From assembly GCA_016763715.1 (NCBI GenBank), contig JAESTG010000348.1, positions 1 through 8,273 of the forward strand: a stretch of 8,273 bases of DNA. Reading direction: 5' to 3'. Origin of the DNA: Flavobacteriaceae bacterium (GTDB lineage: Bacteria > Bacteroidota > Bacteroidia > Flavobacteriales > Flavobacteriaceae). Both the position numbers and the translations under genes were made by a program. The stretch's first letter is position 1; each line of letters opens with the position of its first letter. Positions 1 to 6,141 of the stretch are shown in pieces. Below the pieces are notes generated by a model. That model ran no database searches, was not told the DNA's origin, and saw only the letters and a list, made by a program, of their open reading frames with translations.

Positions 1-113
1 AAATAAGGCAAGCCATTTTTGAGACTCATTATTGTTAACATCATTGTGTATAACTACCTCTCCTTCAGAAAAAAGCTACGCAATAGTTTTCTAATTTTAG
101 TAAAACAATAGTT
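1..113. other. Left-edge stretch without a supportable gene
   Basis: No frame here can be called with confidence. On the plus strand a short frame ends at TAA 36-38 and could be the last eleven codons of a gene entering from the left. On the minus strand a frame after a TAG reads protein-like residues (EGEVVIHNDVNNNE...) to the edge, but has no ATG, GTG or TTG start. A different minus frame has an ATG near position 42. The TAATTTTA at 92-99 is a one-mismatch version of the Bacteroidota -7 element and could serve the gene at 114, but no matching -33 element is evident. Confidence 0.3.
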
Positions 114-515
114 ATGGATTCAAGAGATATCTCACTATTACAATTACGCCCCCAAATCCCTTCAGCAAAAATACTCCCAGGAATGACCGCTGAAGAGTTC
201 TTTCAAAACAGAACCTTACGCCCTGTAGCAAAGCTTCAAAATGATTTACTACTAGCTGTTTTCAGAAATTATGCACACAAACACAAAAACGTTTTCTACG
301 ACTTGTCTATCGAAAAACGGATGGATTATATTGAAAACGCCACTCATAGGGACATGAAGTTTAGAAATTCATTGAAAGGAATTATTATAGGCCAATTCAC
401 CTTAAGTGAGTACTCAGCTTATATTGAGAACTCTTCTGCACTGAACAAACGAATGATGCACATCGTAAAAGAGCGTTTAAAAAATAATATTCAGTTACTG
501 GAACGAGTCGCCTAA
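114..515 (+). CDS. Conserved flavobacterial protein of unknown function
   Basis: This is a 133-residue soluble, charged protein with no signal peptide or membrane segment. From memory it resembles a small family widespread in Flavobacteriaceae, with a 'LRPxIPSAK' start, a central 'TLRPVAKLQNDLL' block, 'KHKNVFYDLSIEKRMDYIE', 'DMKFRNSLKGIIIGQFT' and 'NSSALNKRMM'. Members are, as far as I recall, often labelled 'glyoxalase', but I see no vicinal-oxygen-chelate metal pattern or betaalphabetabetabeta repeat to support that label. It looks mainly helical. The ATG at 114 fits the family's usual short N-terminus. Its stop (TAA 513-515) overlaps the stop of the convergent DUF2461 gene, so the two 3' ends share four bases and no terminator separates them. 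Function unknown; confident that it is a real gene. Confidence 0.85.
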   Translation: MDSRDISLLQLRPQIPSAKILPGMTAEEFFQNRTLRPVAKLQNDLLLAVFRNYAHKHKNVFYDLSIEKRMDYIENATHRDMKFRNSLKGIIIGQFTLSEYSAYIENSSALNKRMMHIVKERLKNNIQLLERVA

Positions 516-1192
516 TCTAAAAGAGAAACGCCATTCAAATCGGTAGTTAGAACGTCACTCATATAATCGAAGTATGGACGAAGTAACTCAAAATGATAGA
601 GCAAGTTGTCCTTAAATCCTTTGGATTGCACTTCGGTATCGGTAAATTTGTGTACTACAAAATAACTTTTAAGTTTGATCAAGTCTATATTAGGATCCTC
701 TTTACTAAACCCTTTAGGTGCTGTTTTTACGGTGTATTCTTTATTAAACCCACTAAAAGCCTTATCAAAATCCTTTTGATTTAAAATAGCACGTATTTCG
801 GTTGTGTCCATTTCGAACTCCTTTCGAATTCGTAACAAATCGGTTGGTTCTGGAGAAAAGAAACCTCCTGCCATTGCCGAACTACCTGGCTCTAAGCGTA
901 AGTAATACCCTCCTCTCCGATGCGCTCCTGCCCTACTAAAACTAGCACTACGGTGTACATTATAGGGCGTTTTATCTTTACTAAAACGAACATCACGATT
1001 AATTCTGAAGACTTTCAGTTTTGCAATTTCGTCGTTTATATTTAAACTCGCTTCCACTTCAGCATAAAAAGCTTTTAGTTCTTTTTCGTTAGCGAGATAT
1101 TCCTTCTTATTTTCCAGCATCCAATCACGATGATTGTTCTTTTTTAATTTCAGAAGAAAATCAAAAGATGACTTAGGTACATTTATGCTCAT
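512..1192 (-). CDS. DUF2461 (TIGR02453-type) family protein
   Basis: This 226-residue protein matches the DUF2461 family in length and in its signature: an N-terminal 'FLLKLKKNNHRDWMLENKKEY' helix region (about residues 12-32), then 'RINRDVRFSKDKTPYN' (63-78), then 'RRGGYYLRLEPG' followed by 'AGGFFSPEP' (92-116). The family's biochemical function is not established. No signal peptide or membrane segment is visible. The gene starts 27 bases downstream of the proline dehydrogenase stop on the same strand. No full TAnnTTTG element lies in that gap, only TATTTG next to the start, so it is probably co-transcribed with that gene. Its 3' end overlaps the convergent gene at 114-515 by four bases. Family assignment is firm; no link to proline metabolism is implied beyond the shared transcript. 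Confidence 0.9.
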   Translation of the reverse strand: MSINVPKSSFDFLLKLKKNNHRDWMLENKKEYLANEKELKAFYAEVEASLNINDEIAKLKVFRINRDVRFSKDKTPYNVHRSASFSRAGAHRRGGYYLRLEPGSSAMAGGFFSPEPTDLLRIRKEFEMDTTEIRAILNQKDFDKAFSGFNKEYTVKTAPKGFSKEDPNIDLIKLKSYFVVHKFTDTEVQSKGFKDNLLYHFELLRPYFDYMSDVLTTDLNGVSLLD

Positions 1193-1219
1193 ACAAATAG
1201 GTGTTAGTTCTATTAATAT

Positions 1220-2392
1220 TTAAATTCCTCTACGCTTCTTTTCACGCTTCAGCAAATCTAGCTCTCTACTTGTTTGACCTGCTACGGAAGTATTCTCTTC
1301 TGCCCTTCTAATAAGATATGGCATTACATCTTTCACTGGCCCAAAAGGAATGTATTTAGCCACATTATATCCTTCCGCAGCCAAGTTATAACTTATATGA
1401 TCACTCATTCCATAGAGCTGTCCAAACCAAATACGGTTATCATTTTTCAATAAGTCTTTGGCATCCATTAGCTCCATAGCCAAATAAGAACTTTGCTCAT
1501 TGTGCGAACCTAAAAATAATGAAATATCCTGTAGATTACCTAAAATATATGCACACACACTATTGAAATGATCATCGGTCGCTTGTTTACTTGCGCAAAT
1601 AGGTGTAGGATACCCTTTTTCTTCGGCACGTTCATTCTCCTTCTCCATATATGCCCCACGTACAATTTTAAAACCAAGTTTATAGCCTTTAGATTTGGAT
1701 CGCTGATGCAGTTCTTTTAAATAATCCAATCGATCCCAACGATAACATTGTAGCGTATTAAAGACAATCACCTTGTCCTTATTGTATTTCTCCATCATTC
1801 GTTCGCACAATTCATCTGCGGCATCCTGCATCCATGTCTCTTCACCATCAATAAGCAAAGTAACATTACATTCATGAGCAACTTTACAGATACGTTCATA
1901 CCGAGCTACAATCCTACTCCATTCCTGTTGTTCACTTTCAGATAAAGACTCTTTCTCGGTGATTTTTTGCCAGATTTTGAATCTACCCAAGCCAGTTGGT
2001 TTGAACACAGAAAAAGGCATGGCATCTTTCTTCTCAGCAAACCGAGTAAGTTCAATCACTTTTTCCATCGTGGCATCAAATTGTGACTCCTCTTCCTTTC
2101 CTTCTACAGAATAATCCAACACAGAATGCACATGTGCCGAATTTAGGCTATCAACAACAGGAAGGCAATCTTTCTCACTTACTCCTCCACAAAAATGATC
2201 AAAGACAGTAGATCTAATAAGCCCAGTAACTGGTAAATTGACGTTTAATGCAAATTTCGTCACTGCCGTACCTATCCTCACCAATGGTTCTTTAGAAATC
2301 ATTTTAAACAAAAAATAAGCACGCTCTAAATTGGCATCACTCTTAAGCTTAAACGCAATTTCGGTATTATCGAAAATATGTTTTGTCGTCAT
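1220..2392 (-). CDS. Proline dehydrogenase (monofunctional, FAD-dependent)
   Basis: This enzyme oxidises L-proline to 1-pyrroline-5-carboxylate, passing electrons through FAD to the quinone pool; it is the first step of proline catabolism. The 390 residues contain the proline dehydrogenase barrel motifs: 'FKPTGLGR' (130-137, likely active-site Lys131), 'LLIDGEE' (179-185, Asp182 expected near substrate), 'FKIVRGAYMEKE' (241-252), 'GSHNE' (295-299), 'QLYGM' (325-329), 'YIPFGP' (347-352) and 'PYLIRRAEEN' (358-367), whose paired arginines bind the proline carboxylate. No aldehyde dehydrogenase domain follows, so unlike PutA of enterics it is single-function and needs a separate P5C dehydrogenase, which is not in this window. 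ATG at 2392 follows a -7 element by about 17 bases. It is divergent from aroB and precedes the DUF2461 gene. Confidence 0.95.
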   Translation of the reverse strand: MTTKHIFDNTEIAFKLKSDANLERAYFLFKMISKEPLVRIGTAVTKFALNVNLPVTGLIRSTVFDHFCGGVSEKDCLPVVDSLNSAHVHSVLDYSVEGKEEESQFDATMEKVIELTRFAEKKDAMPFSVFKPTGLGRFKIWQKITEKESLSESEQQEWSRIVARYERICKVAHECNVTLLIDGEETWMQDAADELCERMMEKYNKDKVIVFNTLQCYRWDRLDYLKELHQRSKSKGYKLGFKIVRGAYMEKENERAEEKGYPTPICASKQATDDHFNSVCAYILGNLQDISLFLGSHNEQSSYLAMELMDAKDLLKNDNRIWFGQLYGMSDHISYNLAAEGYNVAKYIPFGPVKDVMPYLIRRAEENTSVAGQTSRELDLLKREKKRRGI

Positions 2393-2409
2393 TTATCAAG
2401 TTTAAAACA

Positions 2410-2417
2410 CAAATATA
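2410..2417 (-). promoter_or_regulatory. -7 element of the proline dehydrogenase promoter
   Basis: Read on the minus strand this is TATATTTG, a perfect match to the Bacteroidota -7 consensus TAnnTTTG, placed 17 bases before the ATG at 2392. A TTG at 2434-2436 (minus) is a possible -33 element, though the 16-base spacing is a little short. Transcription would begin near 2403-2405, giving a leader of only about a dozen bases. Confidence 0.6.
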
Positions 2418-2419
2418 GT

Positions 2420-2427
2420 TAGATTTG
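2420..2427 (+). promoter_or_regulatory. aroB: -7 element of the aroB promoter
   Basis: TAGATTTG is a perfect match to TAnnTTTG, 30 bases before the ATG at 2458. No clear -33 TTG is present at the usual distance. It lies two bases from the opposite-facing element of the proline dehydrogenase gene, so the two promoters nearly abut and may compete. The TTG at 2425-2427, which would begin the longest aroB frame, lies inside this element and would precede the RNA start. Confidence 0.6.
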
Positions 2428-2457
2428 AAGTCTCAAAAAGGACTATTTTACTACGGA

Positions 2458-3537
2458 ATGGAAAAAAAAATAATTAGAGATCGCGGAGCTGTTTTTTGCA
2501 ATGAAGGGGCTTGGGAAATGCTGCACGATATTATTTCAGAAATACAACCCAGTAAAGTATTTGTTTTAACTGATGAACACACCGAAGTAGCCTGTCTTCC
2601 TTATTTTATGGAATGTTTCAATCATAGTCATTCTTTGATTCATTTAAGCATTCCTTCGGGCGAAGAACATAAAAGCATCACCACTTGTTTGGAAGTTTGG
2701 AACCAGTTGTCTGAGAAAGGTGCCGACCGAAAAAGTTTACTCATAAATCTAGGTGGCGGAGTAGTTACCGACCTCGGTGGTTTCGTTGCCTGCACATATC
2801 AACGAGGTATAGAGTTTATCAATATCCCAACTTCTTTACTTGCTATGGTAGATGCCTCTGTAGGTGGAAAAAATGGTGTTGACTTGGGTGTCTTAAAAAA
2901 TCAGGTGGGTGTCATAACCAACCCCAAAGCAGTTATTGTGGACACCTATTTTCTTGAAACCTTACCTGAGGAGCAATTTAAATCGGGAATATCGGAAATG
3001 ATCAAGCATGGTATCATCCATTCTGAAGTGTATCTGGAACAAGTGATGGCAATGGATGAAAATAACGGTGAGGAAGTATCTCAACTAATTTGGGATTCGA
3101 TTCTTATCAAAAATGACATCATTACTCAAGATCCTTTAGAAAAAGGCATACGCAAAGCACTTAACTATGGACATACATTAGGGCACGCTATCGAATCCTA
3201 TTGTTTAAAATCTACTTCAAAAGAAAGCTTATTACATGGCGAGGCTATTGCTATTGGAATGATTTTAGCCACTTATATTTCTTCTGAACAATATTCATTT
3301 CCGAAGAAAAAAATGGAAAAAATAACAATGTTTCTTTTAAAAACCTTCGGAAAAGTGGATTTCTCAAAAGATGATATTGATGAAATCATCAAATTGCTAA
3401 TTTTTGACAAGAAGAATAATAACGGAAAAATTCAATTCGTTTTATTAGAGAATATCGGCAAACGAAAGTTAAATTGTAGCATACCAAACACTCTAATTTA
3501 CGAGGCTTTTAATTTTTATGCTAACTTTCATTTTTAG
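2458..3537 (+). CDS. aroB: 3-dehydroquinate synthase
   Basis: AroB converts DAHP to 3-dehydroquinate, the second step of the shikimate pathway to aromatic amino acids, using NAD+ and a divalent metal in the cytoplasm. The 359-residue product has the family's landmarks (numbered from ATG 2458): 'SGEEHKS' (67-73), the NAD-binding glycine stretch 'LGGGVVTDLGGFVA' (98-111), 'PTSLLAMVDASVGGKNGVD' (124-142), and metal ligands in 'SEMIKHG' (Glu180), 'NYGHTLGHAIE' (His239) and 'LLHGEAIAIGM' (His260). Length is normal. An in-frame TTG at 2425 would add 11 residues, but it lies within a -7 element. ATG 2458 has an AAGGA-like sequence 16 bases before it, and its 'MEKKIIRDRGAV' beginning is the better start. 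The next gene is convergent; no terminator hairpin is evident after the stop. Confidence 0.96.
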   Translation: MEKKIIRDRGAVFCNEGAWEMLHDIISEIQPSKVFVLTDEHTEVACLPYFMECFNHSHSLIHLSIPSGEEHKSITTCLEVWNQLSEKGADRKSLLINLGGGVVTDLGGFVACTYQRGIEFINIPTSLLAMVDASVGGKNGVDLGVLKNQVGVITNPKAVIVDTYFLETLPEEQFKSGISEMIKHGIIHSEVYLEQVMAMDENNGEEVSQLIWDSILIKNDIITQDPLEKGIRKALNYGHTLGHAIESYCLKSTSKESLLHGEAIAIGMILATYISSEQYSFPKKKMEKITMFLLKTFGKVDFSKDDIDEIIKLLIFDKKNNNGKIQFVLLENIGKRKLNCSIPNTLIYEAFNFYANFHF

Positions 3538-3584
3538 GTTTTTCTGCGAGTCAACAAATATCCAGACGAAGAGGGGAAATAAAT

Positions 3585-4101
3585 TTATAAATACCTTTCT
3601 TTAATTACAGCACAGTGGTGTTTTTCATGGCCTACGATGATGTATAAAGCAGCACGAACAGACATAGGGCTTCCACTAGCTTCTCCCTTGCGAACTAATG
3701 TATTACTAGGAACAGCTTTTAGCAAAACACAAAGTAGCCATACGCACCGCGGTATACTCATCCAACAAGTCTTTTATACTTCTGTTGCTAACATCTGCAT
3801 TCCTAGCAAATTCATCTTGATCAAACCCCACTAAAACTGCTCCTTCAGATCTCGCAAATTGCAAAGCTCGATATGCAAAAACACGTTCTGTGTCAATTAT
3901 GTGTAATAATATCTCCTTCGGTGTCCATTTAGAGGCTTCGTAACGATAATCACATTTCTCTAATGGTAAAGCACTAAAAAAATTAGATGTAATCTCCAAG
4001 CCATTCTGTAAGCCTTCCAAAACAGAAAGATCTTGAGCCTGATCAATATATCTTTGGTAGTATGAGTTATACTCTGAAGTTGTGAGTTTGTTTGTTTGCA
4101 T
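3585..4101 (-). pseudogene. DinB-family protein, split by a +1 frameshift
   Basis: Reading from ATG 4101, the frame gives 131 residues of a DinB-like four-helix protein ('ASKWTPKEILLHIIDTER' about residues 57-74, 'LDEYTAVRMATL') and then meets TAG-TAA at 3703-3708. Skipping one base, the shifted frame continues for 40 residues to TAA at 3585-3587. It encodes 'LVRKGEASGSPMSVRAALY' and the metal-binding 'GHEKHH' (bases 3615-3632), ending 'KERYL' as intact family members do. The joined product is about 171 residues, the usual length, and spacing between the two conserved blocks is preserved if exactly one extra base is present. DinB/YfiT-type proteins bind a metal with three histidines, one from 'LLHIID' (His67) and others from the tail, so the unshifted product would lack its site. 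DinB-like proteins are often bacillithiol- or other thiol-linked transferases; the role here is unknown. An upstream in-frame ATG at 4140 falls within the preceding gene's terminator and is unlikely to be used. Confidence 0.8.
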
Positions 4102-4114
4102 AGTTTTCAATTTT

Positions 4115-4151
4115 TTATAAAAATAAAAACCCTTTACCAAATGATAAAGGG
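4115..4151 (-). terminator. Intrinsic terminator of the Lrp/AsnC gene
   Basis: On the minus strand CCCTTTA (4145-4151) pairs perfectly with TAAAGGG (4130-4136) around an 8-base loop, followed at once by TTTTTATTTTTATA. This is a standard hairpin plus U-tract, about 25 bases after the regulator's stop codon. The stem is only 7 bp and AT-rich, so read-through into the DinB-like gene is possible; that gene has no obvious promoter of its own. Confidence 0.75.
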
Positions 4152-4175
4152 CTTATAGTTAATCTTTATATAAAA

Positions 4176-4655
4176 TTATATCTCGTTGAAAATAGAATGC
4201 ATTAAACGTTTTTTATCATTAATACTTTCTTCCAAGGAAATCATAGTCTCAGTTCTTGTAACTCCATCAATATCATCTATTAAGTAGATAATATCTTTAG
4301 CATGGTTAGTATCCTTTGCTCTAATCTTACAGAAAATATTAAACTTTCCTGTTGTAACATGCGCCACAGTAACAAATGGAATTTCATTGATACGCTCCAA
4401 AACAAATTGTGTTTGTGAAGTTTTCATTAAAAAGATACCAACATATGCAATGAAAGAGTATCCTAACTTTCTGTAATCTAAAGTTAATGAAGAACCAATG
4501 ATGATTCCTGCTTCTTCCATTTTCTTTACTCTCACATGAACAGTCCCAGCAGATATTTGAAGTTTCTTTGCTATATCGGTAAAAGGAGTTCTGGTGTTTT
4601 CAATCAACATATCTAGAATATGATGATCTGTCTCGTCTAGTTTAAATTTTGCCAT
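4176..4655 (-). CDS. Lrp/AsnC-family transcriptional regulator
   Basis: This 159-residue DNA-binding regulator has the normal Lrp/AsnC length and order. The N-terminal helix-turn-helix covers roughly residues 5-52 ('LDETDHHILDMLIENTRTPF', 'TDIAKKLQISAGTVHVRVKK', 'MEEAGII'). The C-terminal RAM ligand-binding and oligomerisation domain covers about 66-145, including 'VAHVTTGKFNIFCKIRAKD' and 'IDDIDGVTRTETMISLEES'. Such proteins sense amino acids or related small molecules; the ligand and targets here are unknown. The open frame extends 39 codons further upstream to 4772, but that extension overlaps the peptidase gene, and a promoter at 4676-4708 lies inside it, so 'MAKFKLDE' at 4655 is the start. 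The gene sits downstream of the M14 peptidase with a 58-base gap and ends at a terminator, so it is probably an independent unit. Confidence 0.94.
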   Translation of the reverse strand: MAKFKLDETDHHILDMLIENTRTPFTDIAKKLQISAGTVHVRVKKMEEAGIIIGSSLTLDYRKLGYSFIAYVGIFLMKTSQTQFVLERINEIPFVTVAHVTTGKFNIFCKIRAKDTNHAKDIIYLIDDIDGVTRTETMISLEESINDKKRLMHSIFNEI

Positions 4656-4675
4656 AGTTAGTTGCATTAAGCTTA

Positions 4676-4708
4676 CAAAATTAAACATTTCATTAAATAT
4701 TGTTGCAA
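4676..4708 (-). promoter_or_regulatory. Promoter of the Lrp/AsnC gene
   Basis: On the minus strand TTG (4706-4708) is followed after 22 bases by TAATTTTG (4676-4683), a full match to the TAnnTTTG -7 element. The -7 element ends 20 bases before the ATG at 4655. It lies in the gap after the peptidase stop and supports the short start for the regulator. Confidence 0.6.
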
Positions 4709-4713
4709 GAATC

Positions 4714-5847
4714 TCAGGAAAATAAGCAATTACCTGATATTCTATCAACAATTGTTTCGACTTTTTCCCCAACGAAAACGTTTTCGTGAGAGTTCAGCAA
4801 AATTTTGACCCCATGAGCATCAATCTCTTTATGCCCAAAAAAAGCCTCTAAACTACCTATCTGATCCAAAATTGGAACAAAATGAATAGAACCTTCTACC
4901 AAATTCCCCTCATAACTCATGGATAATGAAGTAATTTCACCATTGATATCAACATTTCTGATAATCACATCCTTAAAAAGTTCATCATTTTCTGGAATCT
5001 TAGAATAGGGTGTATTATTTGCTGTTTTCACCTCTTCTGTTATTCTGAAAAGACTTAACAAAGCATAAAAGATATATGCTCTCGTTTTCTCACGTTGATA
5101 ATCCCCTGGATAATGCCCTGCTTCAAATAAAATAGTTGGCACACCAACCATTTGAAAGGTATCCCCAACGCAATTTTCATTAAAAGCATCGTCATAACGA
5201 CCAATTTGTCCAGGGATATGTATACTTAATGCAGTATTCAATCTCTCAATTTCTCCCATAGCAACACGTCTTGCAGACGTCACTTCTCTTTCTGCATTGG
5301 CAGATGGAGCCAAAAATGAAACCGTAGCACTCTTACCATTTGGTAAGCTATACATGGTACGTTGATCATGTAAATTAAGGCATAATTCAGGGTTAATTTT
5401 ATTAAATAGGCCACGAAGAACCCTACTTTCAGGTTGTGATAAATTCTTGGCGTCTCTGTTGAGGTCTACCGTATTTATGTTCTCTCGGGTATAAAGTTCG
5501 GCTCCATCTGGATTCAGAATTGGAATTACATAGAAAGTATATGTCTTTAAAAACAGGTCTATCTCCTTACTGAAATATTTTTTTTGGGCTATAAACTTGA
5601 AGAAATCGAATAATGCTTTGGTTGTGGTAGACTCATTTCCGTGCATCTGTGACCACCCTAAAATCACTTTTTTACCATTCCCAACTTTCACACAACTAAT
5701 CTTATTTCCATTTTCTGAAGTACCAATTACAGAGATTGAGATAACATCTTGATACAAATCGAGAATTGGGTTTATGTGTTTTGAATGTACATATCGCCCC
5801 TTTAATCTAGCTTCAAAATGATGGGTATACCACGTAGAAATATTCAT
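4714..5847 (-). CDS. M14-family zinc carboxypeptidase-like protein
   Basis: This is a 377-residue metallopeptidase-like protein. Zinc ligands of the M14 fold are visible: 'QMHGNEST' supplies His69 and Glu72, and 'LNLHDQ' supplies His160. The block 'NPDGAELYTREN...VDLNRD' (112-132) is the M14 substrate-binding region, with Arg121, Asn130 and Arg131 as candidate carboxylate binders. 'ILFEAGHYPGDY' (239-250) supplies Glu242 as the probable general base. The catalytic part fills about residues 10-270; the last 100 residues look like a beta-rich extension ending in 'VFVGEKVETIVDRISG'. No signal peptide is visible, so it is predicted cytoplasmic, unlike secreted carboxypeptidases. The substrate (peptide, amidated or acylated amino acid) cannot be told. 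The gene diverges from an XRE regulator across a region with a large palindrome, and a -7-like TACATTTG faces it at 5891-5898. Confidence 0.9.
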   Translation of the reverse strand: MNISTWYTHHFEARLKGRYVHSKHINPILDLYQDVISISVIGTSENGNKISCVKVGNGKKVILGWSQMHGNESTTTKALFDFFKFIAQKKYFSKEIDLFLKTYTFYVIPILNPDGAELYTRENINTVDLNRDAKNLSQPESRVLRGLFNKINPELCLNLHDQRTMYSLPNGKSATVSFLAPSANAEREVTSARRVAMGEIERLNTALSIHIPGQIGRYDDAFNENCVGDTFQMVGVPTILFEAGHYPGDYQREKTRAYIFYALLSLFRITEEVKTANNTPYSKIPENDELFKDVIIRNVDINGEITSLSMSYEGNLVEGSIHFVPILDQIGSLEAFFGHKEIDAHGVKILLNSHENVFVGEKVETIVDRISGNCLFS

Positions 5848-5868
5848 CTATAACCTATTGCTATGACA

Positions 5869-5918
5869 AAGGTAATCAATGCTGTGTTTACAAATGTAAA
5901 CACAGCATTGATTACCTT
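5869..5918. repeat. Perfect 24-base inverted repeat (50-bp palindrome)
   Basis: Bases 5869-5892 are the exact reverse complement of 5895-5918, with AA at the centre (5893-5894). The palindrome begins 22 bases upstream of the M14 peptidase ATG. Its core (5886-5901) is one of three TACATTTGTAA dyads in this intergenic region. No T-tract follows on either strand, so it is not a standard terminator. It could be an operator for a dimeric or tetrameric protein, a cruciform, or a strong hairpin if transcribed. The asymmetric centre makes a -7 element on the minus strand only. Confidence 0.95.
5886..5901 (-). promoter_or_regulatory. Candidate operator A and -7 element facing the peptidase
   Basis: On the minus strand the sequence reads GTTTACATTTGTAAAC, a dyad that contains TACATTTG (5891-5898), a match to TAnnTTTG. 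Transcription from it would begin about 5884 and give a leader near 36 bases before the peptidase ATG. No TTG lies at the right distance upstream, so the promoter would be weak or need an activator. It shares TACATTTGTAA with operators B and C. Confidence 0.5.
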
Positions 5919-5920
5919 AA

Positions 5921-5936
5921 TGATACATTTGTAACC
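5921..5936 (+). promoter_or_regulatory. Candidate operator B
   Basis: The plus strand carries TACATTTGTAA at 5924-5934, the same 11 bases as in sites A and C, centred 35 bases from A and 179 bases from C. It contains a TAnnTTTG match (5924-5931), but the nearest upstream TTG (5908-5910) is only 13 bases away, so it is more likely a binding site than a promoter. Confidence 0.45.
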
Positions 5937-6079
5937 AAATATGGATTCTTAATTACATTTTAAGTTCATATTATTTAACACATTTAAAATATAGTAGTTA
6001 AATTATTTGTTTTCAGATGTTTAATATATATTAAATAAAGTTATAATTTAAATAATATATAATGGATTCGTTGATTTAA
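5937..6079. other. AT-rich middle of the peptidase/XRE intergenic region
   Basis: No coding frame is supportable here. The stretch is very AT-rich and contains TTACATTTTAA at 5953-5963, a degenerate copy of the operator core. It also has a perfect 16-base palindrome TTTAATATATATTAAA at 6020-6035, although symmetry is cheap in such a composition. It may serve as flexible DNA between sites A/B and C or as an upstream activating region. Confidence 0.4.
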
Positions 6080-6114
6080 TTGTAATATACTCCGTAATGA
6101 ATTACATTTGTAAC
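6080..6114 (+). promoter_or_regulatory. Promoter of the XRE regulator overlapping operator C
   Basis: TTG at 6080-6082, 20 bases of spacer, then TACATTTG at 6103-6110 form the best Bacteroidota-type promoter in the window. It would start RNA near 6116-6118, about 25 bases before the ATG at 6142. The -7 element is embedded in the dyad TTACATTTGTAA (6102-6113), the third copy of the repeated site, so a protein bound there would block the promoter. This arrangement is typical of autorepression. Confidence 0.65.
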
Positions 6115-6141
6115 AGGCCTAACTAAAAATCACGTGCTACA

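Noticed and set aside
593..784. Plus-strand open frame of 63 codons
   Set aside because: It is antisense to the well-supported DUF2461 gene and its hydrophobic product is typical of a shadow frame in AT-rich DNA.
3637..3834. Plus-strand open frame of 65 codons
   Set aside because: It lies opposite the DinB-like gene, and its product has no family-like features; the minus strand explains the sequence fully.
4656..4772. N-terminal extension of the Lrp/AsnC regulator
   Set aside because: It overlaps the peptidase gene, contains the regulator's own promoter, and would give a protein longer than the family norm.
5869..5918. Palindrome as an intrinsic terminator
   Set aside because: No T-run follows the hairpin on either strand and no gene ends there; both flanking genes read away from it.
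6020..6035. 16-base palindrome TTTAATATATATTAAA as an operator
   Set aside because: It is made only of A and T in very AT-rich DNA, where symmetry arises easily; noted only in the intergenic entry.
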